A stretch of 15,303 bases of DNA, taken from assembly GCA_031277435.1 (NCBI GenBank), contig JAITMI010000352.1:1-15303 (forward strand), written 5' to 3'. This stretch comes from Pseudomonadales bacterium. Lineage in GTDB: Bacteria; Pseudomonadota; Gammaproteobacteria; Pseudomonadales; Pseudohongiellaceae. This document shows positions 1 to 8,414 of the stretch, piece by piece (position 1 is the first letter of the stretch; every line of letters begins with the position of its first letter). A model generated the notes under the pieces. It made no database searches and was not told the DNA's origin. It saw nothing but the letters and a program-made list of their open reading frames with translations. The position numbers were made by a program, and so were the translations under genes.

Positions 1-3000
1 CACGACTTCACCGCCTCGCAGCGTGGCCAGGCGGGTAACCAGTCGCTGACCTCGGCGGTGGCGAGCGTGACGGTGGATACGGTACACCCGACCTCCGCCG
101 TGCCGGCGGAAGTGGTGACCAACGCGAATGCCGCGGGCAACCAGGTCGAGCCGAGCATTCTGCCCTTGGCTGATGGCGGCTACATGATCCTGTGGAATGG
201 CGCCACCTTGCAGCGCTACGACTCCACCGGCAACCCGGTGGGTTCGCCGTTCACCAACCGCGGCACGGAGAGAAACAACGCGGCGGTCGATCCCGCCTTC
301 GCGGTGCTCACGAATGGCAATATCGCGCTGGCCACCACGGAGACCTCGACGTTGGTCGACACGACGGGTTACTACACGGATGTGTATGTCCAGGTGCTGT
401 CGCCCACCGGCGGGCTCGTCACCCCCGCCCCGGTCCTGGTCAGTTCCGCGCCCGAATGGGGCTTCAATGAAGCGAAACAGGTGGTGGCGCTCGACAATGG
501 CGGCTTCGCCGTCGCCTGGAGCACGCGCGGCTCGGCCAACGTGGCGGTGGACCCCAACCAAGTCAGAATGCAAGTGTTCTCCGCCGCCGGCGCCCGGGTC
601 GGCAACGAAGTCAACGTGGGCTCCGCCGGCGGCGGTGCCCTCGATTACCCGATCCCCGGCACCATGGTAGCCACCACTGGCGGCTTCATCGTGACCTGGA
701 CGGCGTCGAACCCGCAGCCCGACTACAACGTCTGGGCACAGCGTTACACCAACGCGGGCGCGCCGACGGGCACCCCCATCCAGCTTAACGCCACCGCGGC
801 GGGCGACCAGAAAATGCCGCAAATCGCCTTGCTTGATGGCGGTACTACCTTCGTGGCGGCCTGGCACGGCCCAGGCGATGGCAGCGGCACCGGGATTTAT
901 TTCCGCCGCTTCACGCTCGCCACCGGCGCCGCGCTCGACGCCACCGACCGCCTCGCCAACGAGACGACCCTGGCGTCGCAGGATTTCCAACAGATCGTGG
1001 GGCTTGGCCTGTTCCCCAACATGGGCCTGGCGATCACCGCGCTGGACGGCGGCGGCTTCGTCATCGCCTGGACCTCGCAGTTCCAGGACGGCTCGGGTTA
1101 TGGCGTGTTCATGCGCGCCTTTGATACCGCCGGTAACGCCACCACCGGCGACATCCTGGTCAACAGCGAGAATCAGGCCGCCGACCAGACCTGGGCCAGC
1201 ATCGCCCAGCTCAATGATGGCCGCCTCGCGGTGACCTGGCAGTCGTCGGTGGGCGATGGCCTGGGCAGCGGCATCATGCAGAGCCTGTTCACCATCGACG
1301 ACGTTACCGGGGCGATCACCCCGGCGCACATCATCGCGCACACCCTGTTGAGCGAAGACGTGGCGCTGGGTAAAGCGGAAGTGAACTTCGGCACCGCCTA
1401 CGCGGGCCTGGCCGGGGTCACCCCCGAGTTCCGCCTCAATGGCCGCCTGGTCACCTACGGCGAGATCGAGAGCTTCTACGGCATCCACGTGGACTACAAC
1501 GACACCACCGGCATGTTGACCCTGACGAACCCGGCCAGCGCCGCCGACTATCAGGCGGTGCTGCGGATGTTGACCAGCGGCGCCACCGCCACCGTCAATG
1601 GCGGTATCCGCAACGATGTCACCCTCGCGGTGTACGACCAGGCCGAGAACCAGCCGGAACTGGTGCAAACCATTACCGGCATCCAGGTGGTACCGCCGAG
1701 CCCGCCGTTCCAAGTCAACCCCACGCAAGTGGTGACCATCACCGGGCTGCGCGACGACGTCGGCGCCACCGTGGGCATCGTCGCCCAGGGCGGGGCCACC
1801 GACGACCAGAGTCTGCTGGTCGAAGGCACCATCAACCTGCCGCTGGGCGCCGGCCAGCGCCTGGAAGTGTTCGACGGCGGCACCTCCGTCGGCTTCGCCG
1901 AGGTGGATGCCACCCCGCAAGCCAATGGCAGCTTCCTGTGGCGCTTCCAGGATCCGCGCTTCGCCACCGGCCTGGTGTCGTTCACCGCGCAGGTGGTCGA
2001 TATCACCGGCGGCAGCGGGCCGCTATCCACGCCCGCTCGCACCGCCACCATCAGCGCGGTACCGCCGCCCTTGATCACTGAGCTGCAAGACAACTACGCG
2101 CCCTACCTCGGCAGCGTCAAGGACGAAGGCGGCACCAACGACAACCGCCCAGTGGTCAATGGCACCTCGACCAGCCTCGGCGCCACCATCGCCGTCTATG
2201 ATGGAGCGGTACTGTTGGGCACTACCGTGGCCGCCACCACCGCTGGCGGCGCCTGGTCGCTGCAAACGCCGGTCAACCTGGAAGAAGGCGTGCATGAGCT
2301 TACCGCCGCGTATGTGCTGACCGTGGACGGCGGCCTTGGCGCGCCTTCGGATACCTTCACCTTTACGCTCGACCGCACCGCGCCCCTGGCGCCGGTGCTC
2401 AGCAAGGTCAGCGGCGCCACGGTGGAACTGGACGATGGCGCCACCACCAAGGAAACCGCCGTGTCGCTCAGCGGGACGGCGGAAAACGGCGTCACCGTCA
2501 GCGTGTATGACGGCCCGGTGCTCTTGGGTACCACCGTCGCCAGCACCACCGACGGTACCTGGAGCTACGACGCCAAGAACCTGCTTGATGGCGGCCACGG
2601 CTTCTACACCGTGGCGCTCGACAGCGCCGGCAACCCCAGCCCCAACTCCAACGGCATCGCCATCGGCGTCAACACCTCGCCGGTCGATACCAAGAACAGC
2701 CTGCATTCGGCGCCGATCATCACCGGCATTCTCGACAATGTCGGCCTGGCGCAGGGCGAAATCCGCAACGGCGCCACCACCGACGACCCCACGCCGCGTC
2801 TGCACGGGGTGGGCGCGCAACTGATGACCTTGAGCGGGCAAGAGCAGATCTTTGGCACCGTCAACATCTATGACAACGGCACCAAGATCGGCTCCACCAT
2901 CGCCGACGCCTCCGGCGCCTGGAGCTTCGAGCCCACCATCACGGTCAACGGCAGCAGCCACGTCTATACCGCCACCCAGCTCTACCCGGCCTTCCAGAGC

Positions 3001-6000
3001 GAACCGGCGGGCGAAAGCCAGCCCTCGGGCGCCTGGCAACTGAAGTTCGACCCGGCGCCGCCAGCCACCCCCAGCATTACCAAGGTGCTCGACAACGTGG
3101 TGCCGAACTTTGGCCCCATCGCCTTCAATAGCGGCACCCCGCAGGGGCTGACCAACGACGCCTCGCCGGTGTTGGTGGGCAGCGGCACCGCCAACAGCAC
3201 CATCAGCATCACCGACTCGGCGCATGGCCTGCTCGGCACCACCATGGTGGATGGCAGCGGCACCTGGGCCTTCAACATCGTCATCGGCCTCGACGAAGGC
3301 GCCCACGCGCTCAAGGCGCAGGCGGTCAACGCCGCTGGCGCGCAAAGCGGCATCTCCACCACCGCCAACATCTTCGTCGATACCGTGGCGCCCGGTGCGC
3401 CCGCCATCCTGACCCTGGGCACCGACAGCGGCCTGCCCGGCTTCACCACCGATGGCATGACCAACGACAACACCCAGGCCATGACCGGCACCGCCGAAGC
3501 CCTGTCCACCATCACCGTCTATGACGGGGTGCGGGTGATCGGCACCGCGGTCGCCGACGACAACGGCGATGGCAAGGGCGACTGGAACTTCACCACCACC
3601 CCGCTCGCCGATGGCCCGCACAACTTCACCGCCACCGCCAGCGACGCCGCCGGCAACGCCTCGCGGCCTTCGGAGGCGCGCAGCGTCACCATCGACACCA
3701 CGGCGCCGCTGCAAGCGATCGGCGACCTGCAAGTCAACAGCCCGCAGGTCACCAACCAGAGCGACGTGCGCAGCGCCAACCTGGTGGGCGGCGGCTACGT
3801 CAACGTGTGGGTTTCCGCCGATCAGGACGGCTCGGGCTTTGGCGTCTACATGCAGCGCTACGACACCTTCGGCAGGCCGGTGGGCGAGGAGGCGCGCATT
3901 TCTTCGGCGACCGCGCTCGATCAGACCCTCCCGCGCGTGGCCGGGCTCCAGGACGGCTCCTTCGTGGTCACCTGGACCTCGACCTTGCAGGCGCCCGACA
4001 GCGACCTCGCCGGCGTGTTCATGCGCCGCTTCGACGCCAATGGCACCCCGCTCGACGCCAACGACGTGATGGTCAACACCTATACCGCTGGCAACCAGGA
4101 CTCGCCGGTGATCGGGGCGCTGAACGACGGCAGCTTCGTCATTGCCTGGAATTCGCAAGGGCAGCGGCTGGTCGGCACCGTGCCTGAGTCGGGCTATTCG
4201 GTCTACATGCAGCGCTTTGGCGCCGATGGCGGCAAGCTGGGCACGGAAACCCTCGTCAACACCACCGCGAACCAGAACATGCTGGTGCGGGATATCATCC
4301 CGCTGACCACGGGCGGCTTCGTGGTGGATTACTGGGCCACCGCCAGCACCCCCACCGGGGGCCGTTACAAAGGCTACAACGCCGATGGCTCCAACCTGTT
4401 CGCGCAGAGCTCCTGGGCCACCCCGCTCGGCGGCGGCAACGTGATCAACAGCGACTTCCAGGGCGTCGCGCTGCCGAATGGCGGTTTCGCGCTGCAAGGG
4501 GCCACCTGGCACGGCAAGGGCGACAGCGGCTGGCAGGACTACCAGACCTTCACCACCTCCACCATCACCAACAACGCCGCGGTGCTGCCAGCCAACGCCC
4601 GGCTGACCTGGCTGGGGGATGCCGCGTTGGGCGATAACACCGCCACCGTGCCGCCCCCGACCGCCGTGCCGATGAACGCGCGGGAAATGGTGCTGCTGGA
4701 AAATGGCAACGTCGCCATGGTGGCGACCTCGGGCAATAACGTGCGCCTGTTGATCTACCCCAGCGTGGACACCACCCCGGCCACTGGCGGGGCCAATGGC
4801 ACGCCCTTGATCAGCAACCTCTTGCTCAACATCCCCAACGGCGCGGACAGCCGGGAGCCGTCCATCATCGCCCGCCCCGGCGGCGGCTTCATCCTCAGTT
4901 GGGAAACCAACCTCAACGGCACCTATGACATCGTGCAGCACATGTACACCGCCGCGGGCGTGCGGATACAGCAGATCACCGAGTTGAACCTGACCGAAGC
5001 CAACGACCTCACCCAGGCCACCGTGGGCTTCGGCGCCACCTTTGGCGCGCTCGCCGCGGATCCGCTGTTCCGTAGCGGCGCCAACACCTACACCGTGGCG
5101 CAGTTCAACGCCAACGCCAGCGTCAATCGCGGCCTGCAAGCGAGTTGGGACAACGCCGGCGGGGTGCTCACCCTCAACGGCGCCGCCTCGGCGGCGGACT
5201 ACCAAGCCGTGCTGCATCTGCTCACCGCCGGTTACAACAGCGGCGCGCCAGTGACGATCCAGACCCGCGACCTGGCCAACAACGCCAGCGCCACGCTGAC
5301 CAACATCATCGTGGATCCGGTGGCCGGGCCGATCATCGGCAAGCTGGTGGATGACGTGCCGACCCTCACCGGCGCCATCGTCGCCAACACCGTCAGCAAC
5401 GACGCCACTCCGCTCATCACCGGGACGGGCGGCGTGGCGGGCGGCAGTGTGCGCCTGTTCGACGGCGCCGCCGTGCTCGGCAACACCGTGGCCGACGCCA
5501 ACGGCAACTGGAGCTTCCAGGTCACCACCGCGCTCGGCAACACCGCCGCTCACACCATCACCGCCGCCGCCGTCGATGCCGCCGGCAACCTCGCCCCCGC
5601 CTCGGTCGGCTTCACCTTCACCGTCAACACCGCCCAGGCCAACCGCATCCTGTTGCCCGAAGGCGCGGAGGGCACGGAAAGCAGCGGCTTCGGCGACTTT
5701 GACGGCTTCAACGCCTTCAGCTTCAGCGCCACCGAGGAGCAAAGCAGCGGCAATAGCGGCAACGGCAACGCGGAAGACCCGCTACTGACGAGCGCCTTCA
5801 GCCCCGCCAACGCCGCCTTCAGCGCCGCCTTCGAACCGCTGAGCGCCAACGCCAGTGGCGGTACCACCCTCGCCGACCTCGCCGTCCTCGACCCCGCGCA
5901 GGGGCTGGGTATGAGCGGGGTGCAAGCGCCGGAAGTGGAGGACATTACCTTCGCGCCACTGACGGAGGAGTTGCCGGAGGCGGGCAACACGCTGGTGGAA

Positions 6001-6540
6001 GACGCGCCGCAAGGGGAGGAACTGATGCTCTTCAGCGGCGCCTTCGAGCCGGAACAGGCGAGCTTCTCGGCGGGCTTCGATACCTTGCCGGAGGCGGCCA
6101 ACGAGGCGCCGAACCAGTCGCTCGGCGCGCTCAACCCCACGCAGGGGCTGGCGGACGCTGGCGTCGAATCGCCGCTGGCCGAGGGCACCGCGTTCGCCGC
6201 GCTGGCGGAGCCCGCGCTACAGTCGTTCAGCGCCGCCAGCAAGGCGGAAGTGACGCTGGACGGCGGCGAGGGTACGCAATCGCCAGTGAGCGCCAACGAC
6301 TTCGCCTCCGGCGCGGTGGCGCTGCCCGAGGGGAATGCCTCGGCGGTTGTACTGCACCTGGCGGATTTGCTCAACGCCTTGCCGAATCAGTCCGGCGTGC
6401 GCTTCTCGGCGACCAACGCGGCGGCGGCGAACGAGCACCTCACGGCGCTCGAGTTCGCCCACGCTGGCTTGGCCCCGGCGGCGTTCAACCCGCTGACGGA
6501 TCTGCTGGAACAGCATCATCAAGTGGCCAACCACGGTTAA
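1..6540 (+). CDS. Giant repeat-rich surface/secreted adhesin-like protein, 5'-truncated by window
   Basis: The frame is open from base 1 to the TAA at 6538-6540. The GTG at 58 is only the first possible start inside the window, and the real start lies upstream. The visible 2160+ residues contain no cysteine, which is usual for large exported adhesins. In order they show a seven-unit propeller-like block (about nt 142-1300), an ADYQAVL-motif domain (1345-1692), six Ig-like repeats (1726-3708), a second seven-unit block (3748-4975), a second ADYQAVL domain (4981-5319), a seventh Ig-like repeat (5329-5634) and an Ala/Glu/Ser-rich tail (5640-6537). The Ig-like units share a YDG...GTTVA...G.WS pattern, as in BapA-type and other type I secreted adhesins. 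No GGxGxD calcium-binding repeats are visible. The tail segment VVLHLADLLNALP recalls C-terminal regions of such adhesins. A role in attachment or biofilm and export by a type I system are inferences; no transporter genes are in the window. Confidence 0.85.
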   Translation, partial: HDFTASQRGQAGNQSLTSAVASVTVDTVHPTSAVPAEVVTNANAAGNQVEPSILPLADGGYMILWNGATLQRYDSTGNPVGSPFTNRGTERNNAAVDPAFAVLTNGNIALATTETSTLVDTTGYYTDVYVQVLSPTGGLVTPAPVLVSSAPEWGFNEAKQVVALDNGGFAVAWSTRGSANVAVDPNQVRMQVFSAAGARVGNEVNVGSAGGGALDYPIPGTMVATTGGFIVTWTASNPQPDYNVWAQRYTNAGAPTGTPIQLNATAAGDQKMPQIALLDGGTTFVAAWHGPGDGSGTGIYFRRFTLATGAALDATDRLANETTLASQDFQQIVGLGLFPNMGLAITALDGGGFVIAWTSQFQDGSGYGVFMRAFDTAGNATTGDILVNSENQAADQTWASIAQLNDGRLAVTWQSSVGDGLGSGIMQSLFTIDDVTGAITPAHIIAHTLLSEDVALGKAEVNFGTAYAGLAGVTPEFRLNGRLVTYGEIESFYGIHVDYNDTTGMLTLTNPASAADYQAVLRMLTSGATATVNGGIRNDVTLAVYDQAENQPELVQTITGIQVVPPSPPFQVNPTQVVTITGLRDDVGATVGIVAQGGATDDQSLLVEGTINLPLGAGQRLEVFDGGTSVGFAEVDATPQANGSFLWRFQDPRFATGLVSFTAQVVDITGGSGPLSTPARTATISAVPPPLITELQDNYAPYLGSVKDEGGTNDNRPVVNGTSTSLGATIAVYDGAVLLGTTVAATTAGGAWSLQTPVNLEEGVHELTAAYVLTVDGGLGAPSDTFTFTLDRTAPLAPVLSKVSGATVELDDGATTKETAVSLSGTAENGVTVSVYDGPVLLGTTVASTTDGTWSYDAKNLLDGGHGFYTVALDSAGNPSPNSNGIAIGVNTSPVDTKNSLHSAPIITGILDNVGLAQGEIRNGATTDDPTPRLHGVGAQLMTLSGQEQIFGTVNIYDNGTKIGSTIADASGAWSFEPTITVNGSSHVYTATQLYPAFQSEPAGESQPSGAWQLKFDPAPPATPSITKVLDNVVPNFGPIAFNSGTPQGLTNDASPVLVGSGTANSTISITDSAHGLLGTTMVDGSGTWAFNIVIGLDEGAHALKAQAVNAAGAQSGISTTANIFVDTVAPGAPAILTLGTDSGLPGFTTDGMTNDNTQAMTGTAEALSTITVYDGVRVIGTAVADDNGDGKGDWNFTTTPLADGPHNFTATASDAAGNASRPSEARSVTIDTTAPLQAIGDLQVNSPQVTNQSDVRSANLVGGGYVNVWVSADQDGSGFGVYMQRYDTFGRPVGEEARISSATALDQTLPRVAGLQDGSFVVTWTSTLQAPDSDLAGVFMRRFDANGTPLDANDVMVNTYTAGNQDSPVIGALNDGSFVIAWNSQGQRLVGTVPESGYSVYMQRFGADGGKLGTETLVNTTANQNMLVRDIIPLTTGGFVVDYWATASTPTGGRYKGYNADGSNLFAQSSWATPLGGGNVINSDFQGVALPNGGFALQGATWHGKGDSGWQDYQTFTTSTITNNAAVLPANARLTWLGDAALGDNTATVPPPTAVPMNAREMVLLENGNVAMVATSGNNVRLLIYPSVDTTPATGGANGTPLISNLLLNIPNGADSREPSIIARPGGGFILSWETNLNGTYDIVQHMYTAAGVRIQQITELNLTEANDLTQATVGFGATFGALAADPLFRSGANTYTVAQFNANASVNRGLQASWDNAGGVLTLNGAASAADYQAVLHLLTAGYNSGAPVTIQTRDLANNASATLTNIIVDPVAGPIIGKLVDDVPTLTGAIVANTVSNDATPLITGTGGVAGGSVRLFDGAAVLGNTVADANGNWSFQVTTALGNTAAHTITAAAVDAAGNLAPASVGFTFTVNTAQANRILLPEGAEGTESSGFGDFDGFNAFSFSATEEQSSGNSGNGNAEDPLLTSAFSPANAAFSAAFEPLSANASGGTTLADLAVLDPAQGLGMSGVQAPEVEDITFAPLTEELPEAGNTLVEDAPQGEELMLFSGAFEPEQASFSAGFDTLPEAANEAPNQSLGALNPTQGLADAGVESPLAEGTAFAALAEPALQSFSAASKAEVTLDGGEGTQSPVSANDFASGAVALPEGNASAVVLHLADLLNALPNQSGVRFSATNAAAANEHLTALEFAHAGLAPAAFNPLTDLLEQHHQVANHG
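142..1300 (+). repeat. Seven-unit beta-propeller-like repeat block 1
   Basis: Seven degenerate units of about 45-75 residues follow one another. Each has a core like LxDGGFVVAWxS, followed by a segment like GVFMRxFDTAGN and then a valine/asparagine-rich link. Clear units begin near nt 142, 268, 469, 640, 808, 1021 and 1183. Similar DGSGYGV-type units occur in RTX-like and other giant proteobacterial proteins. Seven units fit a closed seven-bladed propeller, but that fold is inferred from the repeat pattern alone. Confidence 0.6.
1345..1692 (+). repeat. ADYQAVL-motif domain, copy 1
   Basis: The coded segment runs from LLSEDVALGKAEVNFGTAYAG to ITGIQVV, with the motif ASAADYQAVLRMLTSG near nt 1531-1578. 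A second copy with matching layout lies at 4981-5319. Each copy directly follows a propeller-like block and comes before Ig-like repeats. The motif resembles the cadherin-like domains often found in giant adhesins, where a D-Y-Q-x-x-L stretch precedes the final strand. That family match is from memory and tentative. Confidence 0.6.
1726..3708 (+). repeat. Array of six bacterial Ig-like repeats
   Basis: Six units of roughly 95-115 codons lie at about 1726-2050, 2068-2370, 2389-2674, 2716-3060, 3064-3390 and 3397-3708. Several open with a TGxLDNVG...GxxTDDxxPxLxG stretch. Most then carry a YDGxxxLGTTVA core, a GxWS strand and an ALDSAGN-type closing strand. This is the usual pattern of tandem Ig-like domains that act as stalk modules in large adhesins. 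A seventh, isolated unit follows the second propeller-like block at about 5329-5634. The copies are well diverged, so recent slippage is unlikely. Confidence 0.75.
3748..4975 (+). repeat. Seven-unit beta-propeller-like repeat block 2
   Basis: A second block of seven related units has cores such as LVGGGYVNVWVS, LQDGSFVVTWTS, LNDGSFVIAWNS, LTTGGFVVDYWA, LPNGGFALQGAT, LENGNVAMVATS and RPGGGFILSWET. The first three units carry the MQRYDTFGRPVG-like second half. The later ones are more degenerate. The block copies the position of block 1: it is followed by an ADYQAVL domain and then an Ig-like unit. This suggests duplication of a whole propeller-ADYQAVL-Ig segment in the gene's history. Confidence 0.55.
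4981..5319 (+). repeat. ADYQAVL-motif domain, copy 2
   Basis: The segment runs from ELNLTEANDLTQATVGFGAT to NIIVDP, with ASAADYQAVLHLLTAG near nt 5188-5235. It matches copy 1 in its opening acidic stretch, the internal VGFG..FGALA / VNFG..YAGLAG segment, and the shared GGVLTLNGAASAADYQ or GMLTLTNPASAADYQ core. Position relative to the propeller-like block is the same in both copies. Confidence 0.6.
5779..6220 (+). repeat. Internal duplication in the C-terminal tail
   Basis: Two related units of about 65-70 codons lie at about 5779-5985 and 6025-6220. Paired landmarks are SAFSPANAAFSAAFEPL with SGAFEPEQASFSAGFDTL, LDPAQGLGMSGVQAP with LNPTQGLADAGVESP, and ITFAPLTEELPEA with TAFAALAEPA. Both are acidic and rich in Ala, Glu and Ser, unlike the Ig-like repeats upstream. 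I do not recognise the unit. Its place near the C-terminus, where type I secretion signals lie in related adhesins, suggests an export or anchoring role, but this is inference. Confidence 0.55.
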
Positions 6541-6544
6541 GCAC

Positions 6545-6550
6545 AAGGAG
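6545..6550 (+). promoter_or_regulatory. Strong ribosome binding site of the small lipoprotein gene
   Basis: AAGGAG begins four bases after the adhesin stop codon. It lies 9 bases before the ATG at 6560 but only 3 before the ATG at 6554, which favours the downstream start. A ribosome site this close to the previous stop argues for cotranscription with the adhesin. Confidence 0.7.
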
Positions 6551-6559
6551 ATCATGCCC

Positions 6560-6700
6560 ATGCGCCCTCGCAGCAAACTCCGCCTCGCCACCGCCGCCAT
6601 CATTACGATGGCGGCGGTGCTGGCTCTCAGCGCCTGCACCGCCAGACGTTACGATTGGAAGCTGGAACCCCCGCCCGCGCGGTTTGTGGAGGCGGGGTAG
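6560..6700 (+). CDS. Tiny putative lipoprotein (46 aa)
   Basis: The frame reads MRPRSKLRLATAAIITMAAV, then LALSAC as a lipobox with Cys26, and ends at TAG 6698-6700. It has an Arg/Lys-rich n-region, a hydrophobic core and a lipobox, so signal peptidase II would leave a lipidated peptide of about 21 residues with basic, aromatic and proline residues. The start at 6560 was chosen from the spacing to AAGGAG; the ATG at 6554 would add two residues. It begins 20 bases after the adhesin stop on the same strand, so it is probably in the same transcript. I recognise no family. Short lipoproteins next to secreted proteins can be envelope accessory factors, but nothing in the sequence shows that role. 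It is overlooked easily because of its length. Confidence 0.65.
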   Translation: MRPRSKLRLATAAIITMAAVLALSACTARRYDWKLEPPPARFVEAG

Positions 6701-6736
6701 CAAGGGAGCGGATGGGGCGTATTTCTTCCGGACGTC

Positions 6737-8374
6737 CTACCCGCGCCCCGACTGCCGCACCAAGAGCAATACCGGAATCAAGCCCACCACCAGCAAGGTC
6801 AAGGCGGGGAGCGCGGCGCGTTCCCATTGGCCTTCGGCGGTCATTTGGTAGATGCGCACGGCGAGGGTGTCCCAGTCGAAGGGGCGCATGATGAGGGTGG
6901 CGGGCATTTCCTTCATGACGTCCACGAACACGATGATGAGCGCGGTGAGAAAGCCGGGGCGCAGTAGCGGCAGATAGAGGCTGCGCAAGAGGCGGCCTGG
7001 GCCGGCGCCGAGGCTGCGGGCGGCGTCGCACAGGCTGGGTTTGATGCGTTCGAGCGCGCTATCGAGCGGGGTGAAGGCGACCGCCATGAAGCGGCAGAGA
7101 TAGGCCAGAATCAGCGCGAACACGCTGCCGACCAAAAGCGGCGCGCCGCCGCCAAGCCAGGCTTGCAAACGCTGATCCAGCGCGGTGAAGGCGATGATGA
7201 TGCCCACCGCCAGCACCGAGCCAGGCAGCGCGTAGCCCAAGGTGGCGAGGCGCACGCTGAGCCGTTCCAACCATTGCCAGCGCCCCGGCGGCAGGCGGCG
7301 GATGAAGGCCAAAAGCAGCGCCAGCGCCACGGTGGCCAGCGCCGCCAGCGTGGCCAGTTCCAGCGTGCGCAGGAGGAAGGTGGGGTAGCGGCTGTCGAGT
7401 TCGCCGCGCCAGGTTTGCGCGACCCATAGCAGGAGTTGCGCGAGCGGCACGCCGAAGGCCAGGAGGAAAATCAGCGCGCACCACAGGCTGGCGCCCCAGG
7501 CTTTTATACCACTGAGTTGAAAACGCGGCGCGGCGCGGCTGCGTTCATCCTGGGTGAAGCGGGCTTGTTTGCGGCTGTAATGTTCGAGCAGTAGAGTCAA
7601 AGCCACGAATACCAAGAGCAGCGAGGCCAACTGCGCCGCCACCGCCAGATTGAACAATCCAGACCAGGCGTTATAAATCGCGGTGGTGAAGGTGTCGTAA
7701 TTGAATACTGAAACGGCGCCGAAATCCGCCAGGGTTTCCATCGCGGCCAATGCCACGCCGCCGATCAGCGCGGGCCGCGCCACCGGCAAGGCGACGCGCC
7801 AGAACGCGGCGCGCGGGCCGTGGCCTAGAAGCCGCGCGGCGTCGAGCAGATTGCGGCCTTGCGCCTTGAAGGCGGCGCGCGCCAAGAGATACACATAAGG
7901 GTAGAGCGCCAGACTCATCACCAGGATGACGCCGAGCGCGCCCTGTAAATCGGGAAACCAGAAATTGGCGCCGAAGGTGGCGCGGCCCCAGCTTTGCAGG
8001 GGGCCAGAATAACTGAACAGTCCATAAAAAACGAAGGCCATCACGTAGCCGGGAATCGACAGCGGCAGCATCAGCGCCCAATCGAACCAGCGCCGGCCGG
8101 GGAAGTCGCAAAGGCTCACCAGCCATGCCAAGCTGGCGCCGAGCAGGGTGACGAGCGCGCCCACGCCGGCCAAGAGCAGCAGGGTGTTGAGCGTGAGGCG
8201 GTCGAGCTTGGTATCGAGCAGATGCCGCCAGATGTCCTGTTCGCCGTCGCCGAAGGTGGCCCACTGCGTCAGCAGCATCAAAATCGGCAAGGCCACCAAG
8301 AGCGCCGCGCCCACGCCAAACACGCGCCAGCCGCCGGGGACTTGCAAGGCGCTGGAGGTGGTGGAATGAGCCAT
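6737..8374 (-). CDS. fbpB: Ferric iron ABC transporter permease (FbpB/SfuB type, fused double permease)
   Basis: This inner-membrane permease of 545 residues would move ferric iron from a periplasmic binding protein into the cytoplasm, driven by a separate ATPase. Its length matches the fused two-unit permeases of the FbpB/SfuB family. Many hydrophobic segments are visible, for example residues 18-38, 60-87, 146-168, 240-263, 296-319 and 331-357. Two EAA-type cytoplasmic loops that contact the ATPase are present, one per half: residues about 176-204 (LLDAARLLGHGP) and 447-475 (LCDAARSLGAGP). The start at 8374 gives the expected short cytoplasmic lead before the first membrane segment, but I see no clear ribosome site. 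It lies 40 bases downstream of the binding-protein gene, which argues for one operon. No ATPase gene follows: the next gene is convergent. The gene itself appears intact and ends in TAG. Confidence 0.88.
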   Translation of the reverse strand: MAHSTTSSALQVPGGWRVFGVGAALLVALPILMLLTQWATFGDGEQDIWRHLLDTKLDRLTLNTLLLLAGVGALVTLLGASLAWLVSLCDFPGRRWFDWALMLPLSIPGYVMAFVFYGLFSYSGPLQSWGRATFGANFWFPDLQGALGVILVMSLALYPYVYLLARAAFKAQGRNLLDAARLLGHGPRAAFWRVALPVARPALIGGVALAAMETLADFGAVSVFNYDTFTTAIYNAWSGLFNLAVAAQLASLLLVFVALTLLLEHYSRKQARFTQDERSRAAPRFQLSGIKAWGASLWCALIFLLAFGVPLAQLLLWVAQTWRGELDSRYPTFLLRTLELATLAALATVALALLLAFIRRLPPGRWQWLERLSVRLATLGYALPGSVLAVGIIIAFTALDQRLQAWLGGGAPLLVGSVFALILAYLCRFMAVAFTPLDSALERIKPSLCDAARSLGAGPGRLLRSLYLPLLRPGFLTALIIVFVDVMKEMPATLIMRPFDWDTLAVRIYQMTAEGQWERAALPALTLLVVGLIPVLLLVRQSGRG

Positions 8375-8414
8375 CAGGAATAAAAAGCGCTAGTAAAAAG
8401 GCGGAAATAAAAGG

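Noticed and set aside
2023..5742. A 1239-codon open frame on the minus strand, antisense to the giant adhesin gene.
   Set aside because: It mirrors the GC-rich codon bias of the sense gene. Its product is a Gly/Ala/His/Arg-rich low-complexity string with no recognisable domain, while the sense strand encodes clear repeated domains.
5550..6374. A minus-strand open frame with a Ser/Ala-rich product under the adhesin tail.
   Set aside because: It lies wholly inside the adhesin gene, has no recognisable domain, and its composition is that expected from antisense of an Ala/Glu-rich coding region.
6713..6749. A possible shared terminator between the convergent lipoprotein and permease genes (GGGGCG and CGCCCC).
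   Set aside because: The arms are short, widely spaced and partly inside the permease coding region; no T-run follows on either strand.
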